This document shows, in pieces, positions 25,538 through 31,725 of a DNA stretch of 31,725 bases. The notes under the pieces were generated by a model. The model did not search any database and was not told where the DNA came from. It saw only the letters and a program-made list of their open reading frames with translations. The stretch is from CAYGYG01 sp964354155 (lineage in GTDB: Bacteria; Hydrothermota; Tepidihabitantia; SM23-42; CAYGYG01). A program made the position numbers and the translations under genes. Where the stretch lies: contig CAYGYG010000029.1 in the NCBI GenBank assembly GCA_964354155.1, positions 1-31,725 of the forward strand, in the 5' to 3' direction. How positions within the stretch are numbered: the stretch's first letter is position 1; every line of letters begins with the position of its first letter.

Positions 25538-28500
25538 CTACATCGCCTTCGCAAGCCTCTTTAAATCCAAGGCTGCCCCCAGCTCCTCGAAGATCGCCCG
25601 TGCCTCCTGCAAAAGCCGGCCACGCTCCTTCGGGTCGCCTGCGGCCAGCCCTTGGAGCATCTTGCCCCGACCCACGAGATGCCGGTTCTTCACCGCCTCG
25701 GCCATCGCGATCGCCTGTTCGGCGCCTTCACGGGCCCCAGCCAGATCCTTCCCGGCAAGGTTCACCCGCGCCAGGCTCAGCCGGAGGTTCGTTTCCAACG
25801 TCCTATTGCCGATCCGCTGCGCCTCACCGACCGCCGCCTGCGCCAGTTCTCTTGCCTCGTCGATTCGGGCCTGTTCGATGAGCAGCTCCACCCGAACCTG
25901 TTTGGCATCAAGCAATACCTCCTGCAGGTTCCCCTTGCCGGCCGAGGCCTCGGCCTGTTCAACGCAGTCAAGCGCCCGGCCCTGGTCACCCTTCGCAAGG
26001 TAATACCGGGCTAAGTCCGTATTGACCATCCCCAGTCCGTACAGATCCCCGAATTCGCCGACCATAATCTGCGCCTTCTGAAACTTCTCGAAAGCCTCAT
26101 CGAGACTGCCCTTTTTGAGCAAAGCACTGCCGATGTTGGCCAGCACAACACCGGCAACGTGACGGTTGCCGAGCCGGGTCAGGATCGAAAGGGCTTCGGC
26201 GAAATATTCGAGTGACTTGTCCCACTGGCAAATGTTGTTGTAGATCGAACCGATATTGTTGAGAAGCTGGCTGCGGTCCAAAACGTCGCCGACCCGCTCA
26301 TAGAAATCGCGACTCTGCTCGAAGTACTTCAGGGCCAGGTCATAATCGCCTTTCATGAAGTGCACCGTGCCGATGTTGTTATTGACCCGAGCGACGCTGA
26401 AGAGCGTGCCCAGCCGCTCCCAAATACCCAGTGCCTTATTGTAGTGTTCCATCGCACGGTCGAATTGGGCGAACTTGGCGCATACCGCCCCGGCAACCGT
26501 GTGCGCCTCACCCAAGTACTCCGTATCGCTATCGCCCATGCTGAAAATCTCTTCAAGCTCGGTGAGCGCCTCCTTGTACTGGCTGCGCTGGTATAAGACA
26601 CCGGCCCGCGCCACCCGAATTCTGGCAAGTTCCTCGAAGCCTTTTTCCCCCTGAACGAAAGACTTGGCCAGGTCAAAGCAGGCCAGCGCCTCGTTGTACT
26701 CGGCCCGCTTCTGATGAACCCGGCCGATCTTGAGCCACAGCCTCGCTTTGTCCTTCGGCTCGAAGTTCGGCGCATCGCTGGCGGTCAGCATATTGTAGTT
26801 TTCGATCGCCTGGCGCAAATCCCCGGTGGCCAGACATATATCGCCAAGCCCTTCATAGATCGCCAGCCGGTCCGGCGCGCGGGCCGTGCCGTATTTCTCG
26901 CTGATCTTGGCCGCCATGCGGTAGTAGCTGCTGGCCTCCTGGTACGCGTAGACTTCCTGCATGCTCCGGGCCGCCTTGATGCTATACTCAAGAGCCTTGC
27001 CGGCATCGCCGCTTTCGGCATAATGCCACCCCAGTTCACCGTAGACCTCAATCAGCCGATGTGAATATACCTTCTCGAGGGCGCTGGCGATTTGCGAATG
27101 CAGGTGCCGCAGACGGGTCTCGCTCAGCCGCTCGTAAAATTTCGCCTGGATGAAGCTGTGCCGGAACATGAAATGTGAAGTCACCGAGCCCGGCATCTCG
27201 GCAATCAGGCGGGTATCGAGCGACTTGTCGATGATGGACATCAGCCGTCCCTCGTTCAGCCCGGTCACCAGCTTGATGACGTCGAAGGAAAAGAATTCGC
27301 CCACCACCGCCGCCGTCGCCAGCAGATTATCGGTCACGCCGTCGAGCGCGGCGATACGGTGTTCGATGATCGAGCCGATACTCTCAAGCCAAGTCAGCTT
27401 CCGGCTCGAGTCGAAACTCCACTCATTTTTGTGGAAAGTGAGTATCCCCTCGTCAAACAGTGCCTTGGTCAGTTCGACGATGTGCAGGGGGTTGCCCTCG
27501 GTCAGGCTGTAGATAACGTCCTGCACTTCCCGGGGGAAACGCAAGCGGTTGAGCATGCCCTCGACCAGGCCGTCGCTCTCCTCCTTGGTCAGAGGATCAA
27601 GATGCAGCTCATCGCCCAATCCGTCGGCCTGTATCCGTCCCAGTTTTTCCTTGAATTGCATGGCGAAGAACCGGGTTTCATCGGTCCGGTAGGCCCCGCA
27701 GAGTACGAAGCGCTCCGCGGCGATCGAACGCGTGATGAAATGAATCAGGTCCAGGTCGCTTTCGCTCGACCACTGCAAATCGTCAAGGATCAGCAGGAGC
27801 GGCCGCTCTTGCGACACGTTGACGAAAAACTGCGCAATCCCTTCGTAGAGCCGCTGACGCTCGTGCTCCGGCGGGGCCGGTCTGGTCCCGCCATCGCCGA
27901 ACCCGCAGACCTCGGGCAAGTACCGGACCAGTTGAGGAGCGTGGACGCCGAAGAGTTGCTCCAAGCGCTCGCCGTCGCCCAGACGCCGGTCACGCAGGTA
28001 GTAGCGAATCGCGTCAATGAAAGGTTGGTAGGGACAGCCGATACCGAGCGGCTGGGCCTTGCCGTAGAGGACAGTGAAGTCGGACTCCTGGGCCTTTTGG
28101 GCAAGCTCAAGCAGGAGGCGCGTCTTGCCGACCCCGGTGTTGCCGGTGATGAATACGACCGCGCCCCGGTTCGACGACTGTGTCTCCCTAGGGGACACAG
28201 TGGTGTCGGAGAGACCGGAAGCACCGGCCAGCCTTTCACCAAGGACGCTCATCTCGCGGTTCCGGCCGACAAAGCAGTCGAAATCGAGCTTCTTTTGGCC
28301 GGCCATTTCCTTGCTGCCGAGGTGATAGACGCCGCCCCGTGCCTTGGCCTTGGCGGCGGCAAGACTCGCCAGACCCCGGCGTAACAGCGACCATGAAGTC
28401 TTCTCCTCGGGATAAGTAGCCGTGCCGATCGTAATGGTCAGCGTCAGCGTCGTCTCCTGCCGGCCGCCCTTGAACTGATGCCGGGCAACCTTGTCCTGGA

Positions 28501-28912
28501 TGCGCCGCGCCGCAACCTCGGCGCCGCTCTGATTCGTATCCGGCAGAAGGACTGCGAAGACGTCGCCGCCGTACCGGCAGAGCACGTCCGATTTGCGCAC
28601 ATTGTCGGCCAGCAGGATCGCCATCGTATGCAGGATGTCGTCACCCCGGTGCGAACCGTAGGTCTCATTGAGCCTGCCGAACCCGTCGATGTCGGCAATC
28701 AAGAGGGACAGCTGTCCCTTGACCCGGCGCGCCCGCTCGACCTCCTGGACCAGCCGCTGGACCAAGTACCGGCGGTTGAACAGGTGGGTAAGGTCATCGA
28801 CCAAAGCCGAAGTGCCGATCTCAAAGAACCACGACTTGAACAGCCGGCCCACGTCACTTACCGCGCCGCGTTCCAGTGCTGCCGAATCGGTATCTCGGTT
28901 ATGCTTTGTCAT
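25538..28912 (-). CDS. GGDEF-AAA(STAND)-TPR signalling protein with degenerate GGDEF
   Basis: This 1124-residue protein begins with a diguanylate cyclase-type domain (about 35-200) whose signature reads RYGGDVFAV (113-121), with Val in place of the metal-binding Glu of GGDEF. Synthase activity is therefore doubtful, and it may sense or bind nucleotides instead. An AAA-type STAND NTPase follows, with Walker A GNTGVGKT (257-264) and Walker B LLLILDDLQW (372-381). The C-terminal part (about 640-1060) is built of TPR repeats (ALEYSIKAARSM, ALKYFEQSRDFYERVGD and others). The ATPase plus TPR layout resembles MalT-like and cyclase-associated regulators in which ligand binding drives assembly. There is no HTH. 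The start at 28912 has no clear RBS and lies next to repeat DNA. Partners unknown. Confidence 0.9.
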   Translation of the reverse strand: MTKHNRDTDSAALERGAVSDVGRLFKSWFFEIGTSALVDDLTHLFNRRYLVQRLVQEVERARRVKGQLSLLIADIDGFGRLNETYGSHRGDDILHTMAILLADNVRKSDVLCRYGGDVFAVLLPDTNQSGAEVAARRIQDKVARHQFKGGRQETTLTLTITIGTATYPEEKTSWSLLRRGLASLAAAKAKARGGVYHLGSKEMAGQKKLDFDCFVGRNREMSVLGERLAGASGLSDTTVSPRETQSSNRGAVVFITGNTGVGKTRLLLELAQKAQESDFTVLYGKAQPLGIGCPYQPFIDAIRYYLRDRRLGDGERLEQLFGVHAPQLVRYLPEVCGFGDGGTRPAPPEHERQRLYEGIAQFFVNVSQERPLLLILDDLQWSSESDLDLIHFITRSIAAERFVLCGAYRTDETRFFAMQFKEKLGRIQADGLGDELHLDPLTKEESDGLVEGMLNRLRFPREVQDVIYSLTEGNPLHIVELTKALFDEGILTFHKNEWSFDSSRKLTWLESIGSIIEHRIAALDGVTDNLLATAAVVGEFFSFDVIKLVTGLNEGRLMSIIDKSLDTRLIAEMPGSVTSHFMFRHSFIQAKFYERLSETRLRHLHSQIASALEKVYSHRLIEVYGELGWHYAESGDAGKALEYSIKAARSMQEVYAYQEASSYYRMAAKISEKYGTARAPDRLAIYEGLGDICLATGDLRQAIENYNMLTASDAPNFEPKDKARLWLKIGRVHQKRAEYNEALACFDLAKSFVQGEKGFEELARIRVARAGVLYQRSQYKEALTELEEIFSMGDSDTEYLGEAHTVAGAVCAKFAQFDRAMEHYNKALGIWERLGTLFSVARVNNNIGTVHFMKGDYDLALKYFEQSRDFYERVGDVLDRSQLLNNIGSIYNNICQWDKSLEYFAEALSILTRLGNRHVAGVVLANIGSALLKKGSLDEAFEKFQKAQIMVGEFGDLYGLGMVNTDLARYYLAKGDQGRALDCVEQAEASAGKGNLQEVLLDAKQVRVELLIEQARIDEARELAQAAVGEAQRIGNRTLETNLRLSLARVNLAGKDLAGAREGAEQAIAMAEAVKNRHLVGRGKMLQGLAAGDPKERGRLLQEARAIFEELGAALDLKRLAKAM

Positions 28913-28920
28913 GTTTCAAA

Positions 28921-29085
28921 AGAGAGTAGCGAGTAGAGAGTAGCGAGAAGGATAGCAATGAGCAATGAGTTCCTGCGTTCAGCATCTGACATTCTGATCG
29001 GCTGGTGCCCTGCCAACTGATCTTCTGATGCCCCGATACTCAAATCAACTGCTTCCCATCACTCCACCATTCCAATATTCCGCGT
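28921..29085. repeat. Composite word repeat, copy 2
   Basis: AGTAGCGAGTAGAGAG words are followed by AGCAATGAGCAATGAGTTCC, then TTCAGCATCTGACATTCTGA and CTGAT words, then a short ATTCCA run (29057-29080). The order matches the copy at 19345-19480. Confidence 0.65.
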
Positions 29086-29095
29086 TTGTTCCCTT

Positions 29096-29407
29096 CTATG
29101 CGCCTTCCGCACTCAGTCTTTCGAACCGCTCCAGGGGAACTACAAAAGCAACCGCCCCGGTGGTAATGCGGCTGCCGTCAATCTCTTTGGTCGGCAATTC
29201 GCGGTGCGGCTTGATATTCTGACGCACAACCTTGAGCATCCGGTCCACCTTCTCCCCATCGATCGCACACATGATCGTCACGTTCTCGCGGGCGGCGAAG
29301 CCGCCCGTGGTGTACGAGTACGTATTACTGAAACCGCCGGCCGACAATGCCGATATCACTTTGCGCGCATCTTCGCTGTGAATCACCAAAATGACCATCT
29401 TCGTCAT
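29096..29407 (-). CDS. PII-like protein of the cyclic-di-AMP receptor (DarA/PstA) family
   Basis: The 103-residue product has the short ferredoxin-like fold of PII-like proteins: an N-terminal strand MVILVIHSEDA, a TTGGF turn (33-37), VTIMCAIDGEKVDRMLKVV, and a final GAVAFVVPLERFERL. The TGGF turn and the last strand match DarA/PstA proteins of Firmicutes, which bind cyclic-di-AMP as trimers. Family membership is well supported; the ligand here is inferred. The start at 29407 has GTGAGG four bases upstream; the internal ATG at 29398 is less well placed. It stands alone between repeat blocks, with no cyclase gene in the window. Confidence 0.85.
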   Translation of the reverse strand: MTKMVILVIHSEDARKVISALSAGGFSNTYSYTTGGFAARENVTIMCAIDGEKVDRMLKVVRQNIKPHRELPTKEIDGSRITTGAVAFVVPLERFERLSAEGA

Positions 29408-29474
29408 CTTACCTCACTTTCCCGAGATAAATCTTATTCAGAAACCGCCAATGTGCAATCGATTAATTGAAATG

Positions 29475-29668
29475 ATGGAGTATTGGAGTCATGGATGATT
29501 GGAGTATTGTTCCATCATTCCACTATTCCGTTTCGCATCATTCCATTATTCCAAGTCTTCATCATTCCATTATTACCCTTTCAACCATTACTCCATTTTC
29601 CCATCATTCCAACATTCCATCATTCCACTATTCCAAGTCTTCACCATTCCATTCTTTCCCTTCCCACT
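29475..29668. repeat. ATTCCA word repeat with a longer shared phrase
   Basis: It begins GGAGTCATGGATGATTGGAG, continues TTCCATCATTCCACTATTCC, and repeats CCAAGTCTTCATCATTCC twice. The same phrases in the same order appear at 30905-30985, so this is a dispersed element and not only low-complexity sequence. No gene is seen in 29408-29673. Confidence 0.75.
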
Positions 29669-29673
29669 AACCA

Positions 29674-30843
29674 TCACAGCGTGAAGCCGTAGACCGCGTT
29701 TTTAAGCTGGCTGAACGACTTAGCAACGACAAAAAACTCTCTAAGCCCGAGCCGCTCGCTGATGCCCTGCAACTTGGCCAGATCTTGGCTCGTCGCACTC
29801 AGTTTGACTTCGAAGGCGCTCTTCTTATCTAAGACAAAATCGACTTCGCCTCCGCTCTTCTTCTGGTAGTAGTTCAACTCACCTTTCATGCGCAGATTCT
29901 GGAAGATGCTGTTCTCGAAGATCCGGCCCTCATCCAACCGGCCAAAATGATTAGCCAGGCCCGAATCACAGACGTAGACTTTCGGTATTTTCCGAATCTC
30001 CGAGTTTCGGGTCTTGCTGAAGGGTCTCACTAATTTTATGAAATATGTTCCTTCAAGGAAGGAGATGTACTCGTACAGCGTGGGTCGCGAAATGGACAGT
30101 TCGGCCGACAGTTTCTGCATGTCCAGTTTGGAACTCACCCGCTGGATTAAGAGCAAGATCAGTTGCCGGAGCGCCGTGTTACGCCGGTAATCGCCCAACT
30201 GTAACACTTCTAACTGAAAAAAGGAGGAAAATATCTCATCCAACGCCTTCTTCTTTTCCTCGACGCTCTTTTTCAGCACGACACCCGGGAATCCGCCGAA
30301 CTGGATGTATTCATCATGCAGCGGGGCAATCGTTTCGAAGATTGGTTTGGTAATTGCCGAAGCATCGGTTGGGACTGTGATTCTGCCGTCTTTGAATATA
30401 AGAAATTCGCGGAAGGTCAAGGGGTACAGTTCAAAGACATATTTGCGTCCGGCCAGTGACTCGGTGAAAAGATTCTTCAGATAAAAACTTGCCGAACCGG
30501 TCAGAAAAAACTTCGCACGGTAATGGTCCACCAGGTATTTGACGACCGAAGGAAGATTCTTAACAAACTGGATCTCATCAATGAAAATGTAGGCTCTCTG
30601 GCTGAAGTCAATACCCAGCGCCTCAAAGGAAAATCGTATCCTCTCGTAATTCTTCTCTTCGAAATAAGCGCGATTCAATACGTTCTCAAGGTCCAGAAAA
30701 ATCTTGTTTCGAGATGCAATCCGGTCAAAGAAGAAATTGAGGGCGGTGGTCTTGCCGGTGCGACGCATACCGGTGATCACAATCGCCTCGGGTGAATCAA
30801 GATACGGCGCAACTTGGTCAAACAGGACCCTATGCTTTATCAT
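29674..30843 (-). CDS. AAA ATPase of the DUF4143 family
   Basis: The 389-residue product has Walker A GMRRTGKT (25-32), Walker B YIFIDEIQ (85-92) and sensor TGSASFYL. A LYPLTFREFL segment and a C-terminal DUF4143 domain with a PD-(D/E)XK-like core follow (GGEVDFVLDKKSAFEVKLS). Such ATPases are common, often mobile and near defence or toxin-antitoxin loci; their biochemical function is not established. It has its own promoter and an AGGA RBS. It is more AT-rich than the neighbouring genes, which together with the repeats on both sides suggests acquisition. It ends in TGA. Confidence 0.9.
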   Translation of the reverse strand: MIKHRVLFDQVAPYLDSPEAIVITGMRRTGKTTALNFFFDRIASRNKIFLDLENVLNRAYFEEKNYERIRFSFEALGIDFSQRAYIFIDEIQFVKNLPSVVKYLVDHYRAKFFLTGSASFYLKNLFTESLAGRKYVFELYPLTFREFLIFKDGRITVPTDASAITKPIFETIAPLHDEYIQFGGFPGVVLKKSVEEKKKALDEIFSSFFQLEVLQLGDYRRNTALRQLILLLIQRVSSKLDMQKLSAELSISRPTLYEYISFLEGTYFIKLVRPFSKTRNSEIRKIPKVYVCDSGLANHFGRLDEGRIFENSIFQNLRMKGELNYYQKKSGGEVDFVLDKKSAFEVKLSATSQDLAKLQGISERLGLREFFVVAKSFSQLKNAVYGFTL

Positions 30844-30851
30844 ATCCTTCT

Positions 30852-30880
30852 ATTTTACATATAGTAATACCATTTGTCAA
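30852..30880 (-). promoter_or_regulatory. Sigma70-like promoter of the DUF4143 ATPase
   Basis: On the minus strand TTGACA (30880-30875), a 17-base spacer and TAAAAT (30857-30852) precede AGAAGGAT and the ATG at 30843. Confidence 0.7.
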
Positions 30881-30898
30881 TCATTAGTTTACATTAAT

Positions 30899-30985
30899 AG
30901 ACATTGGAGTCATGGATGATCGGAGTGTTATTCCATCATTCCACTATTCCATTATTTCAAGTCTTCATCATTCCATTTCTCCATC
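30899..30985. repeat. ATTCCA repeat overlapping the 3' end of the phosphatase gene
   Basis: GGAGTCATGGATGATCGGAG, then TTCCATCATTCCACTATTCC and CAAGTCTTCATCATTCC match the block at 29484-29570 closely. On the minus strand this repeat supplies the final codons and the TAA stop of the histidine phosphatase gene. Confidence 0.75.
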
Positions 30986-31578
30986 ATTCCTTGCCCCTGG
31001 CCGTGGTCGGCCTTGAGCTGAAAAATCGAGCCGTTGGGCACATCGATCGTCTTGTACCGGTCAAGTTCGATACCGTTGTAATATAGAAGAAGGCATCGTA
31101 TCAGGGCCACATGCGTAACCACGAGCGCATCCTGCTTAGTATCGTCCGCGATGGTGGCGAGCGCCCGAACTGCCCGGAGCTGAAGCTGAGCCAGCGTCTC
31201 CCGGCCGCGAAGTTCGAGCTGGGCCGGTCTGGAGAGCCAAATCTGCCACTCGTTTCGATAGCGCCGGGCGACTTCGTCCTCGCTCAACCCTTCCCAGGGG
31301 CCGAGAGCCATCTCCCGCAGGCCTTCGACCGCCTTCACCTTCAAGTCCTTTCTCTCCGAGACACGTTCGTGGAAATACACCGCTATTATCTGCGCAGTCT
31401 GGAGGGCGCGGCGCACCGGGCTGGAGTACACCGCCGAAACCTTTTCGCCGCTGAGCGCCTGGCCCACGACGTGCGCCTGGTTGATTCCCTCGTTCTCCAG
31501 CGGCTCGTCGCTCTGGCCGGCGTAGATTTTCAGCCGATTGGACTCAGTCTGCCCGTGCCGGACGATGAATAGTTTCAT
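30952..31578 (-). CDS. Histidine phosphatase (phosphoglycerate mutase-like) family protein
   Basis: This 208-residue protein has the catalytic RHGQT motif (Arg7, His8) at its N-terminus, SSPVRRALQTAQ, EMALGPWEGL and a second His in VVTHVALIR. This is the full set for the branch that includes alpha-ribazole phosphatase (CobC) and GpmB-like phosphatases. The substrate cannot be named from sequence alone. The last residues (MMEKWNDEDLK) are read from an intergenic word repeat, so the original C-terminus may have been extended or replaced. A GGTGC-ATT-GCACC palindrome lies directly before the ATG, where an RBS would be expected. Confidence 0.9.
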   Translation of the reverse strand: MKLFIVRHGQTESNRLKIYAGQSDEPLENEGINQAHVVGQALSGEKVSAVYSSPVRRALQTAQIIAVYFHERVSERKDLKVKAVEGLREMALGPWEGLSEDEVARRYRNEWQIWLSRPAQLELRGRETLAQLQLRAVRALATIADDTKQDALVVTHVALIRCLLLYYNGIELDRYKTIDVPNGSIFQLKADHGQGQGMMEKWNDEDLK

Positions 31579-31725
31579 CGGTGCAATGCACCGTACATGT
31601 GAACGGGAGAATGGGAAGTGAGCACCGGCTAAAACCTACAGCTAATCATGGGCACGCGACAGGAGACACCCTGCAGTGCGACCCTTTTGTCCAGACACTT
31701 TTCATGGTCGTGATGTGTAGAGATC
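31579..31725. other. Right-end non-coding stretch
   Basis: Besides the GGTGC-AAT-GCACC palindrome at 31580-31592 next to the phosphatase start, I see no gene, RNA or repeat in this end piece. Confidence 0.4.

Noticed and set aside
25320..25540. CRISPR-like array from the repeated ATTCCA text
   Set aside because: Repeat units are very short, degenerate and without regular spacers; no cas genes are present.
27359..28384. 341-residue plus-strand open frame opposite the GGDEF-ATPase gene
   Set aside because: The minus strand encodes clear Walker motifs and GGDEF there; the plus frame has no domain and is a GC-rich shadow.
29483..29692. Small open frames in ATTCCA repeats (peptides like FHHSTIPLFQ)
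   Set aside because: They are low-complexity translations of repeat DNA with no RBS, and similar peptides arise in several frames.

Overview
The window looks like chromosomal DNA of an uncultured FCB-type bacterium. A candidate division WOR-3-like origin fits the style of the secreted proteins, but that placement is an inference. The evidence is a set of secreted Asp-box beta-propeller proteins with C-terminal 'PNPTAGK...GVYFIEL...' type A sorting domains (type IX secretion), a GC-rich backbone, and intergenic DNA full of short degenerate 'word' repeats. Ordinary genes here end in TGA (for example the MglA-like, rtcB, uvrC, MBL-fold and histidine kinase genes), so UGA is a normal stop in this genome.

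Layout: (1) 16-1032, minus strand, an AT-rich HTH gene with a leaderless promoter. (2) 1292-12157, plus strand, the most interesting part: five consecutive secreted-protein genes, each interrupted once by an in-frame TGA. The first (1292-2614) is a shorter repeat protein. The other four (2653-4872, 5069-7261, 7622-9832, 9962-12157) are tandem paralogues of about 730-740 residues, with the TGA at the same aligned position. Reading through TGA restores one continuous protein in all five. In the four paralogues the TGA is followed at a fixed distance by a hairpin with one compensatory base-pair change, lying in codons that are otherwise variable. I read this as probable selenocysteine recoding in a family of T9SS-sorted extracellular proteins. 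No sel genes are in the window, so this remains to be tested. (3) 12410-18773, plus strand, housekeeping genes: RecJ-like DHH nuclease, MglA-like GTPase, RtcB RNA ligase, UvrC and an MBL-fold hydrolase. (4) 19002-31578, minus strand: a YfiM/DUF2279-like small protein, a DegT-family aminotransferase, a LuxR-type response regulator with its PAS/GAF histidine kinase and an SDR epimerase as a probable operon, a GGDEF-AAA-TPR giant, a DarA-like PII protein, a DUF4143 ATPase and a histidine phosphatase.

How the genes relate: the propeller genes B, C and D have separate transcription signals. B and C have near-consensus promoters and a shared structured leader, and strong terminators follow B and C. 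Copies B, C and D share nearly identical 3' ends, which suggests gene conversion. Because UGA lies before the second half and the sorting domain, termination there would give a half-length protein without its export tag. Selenium supply could therefore decide whether these proteins reach the surface (inference). The minus-strand half combines signalling genes (two-component pair, GGDEF-STAND-TPR protein, DarA-like protein) with intergenic repeat clusters.
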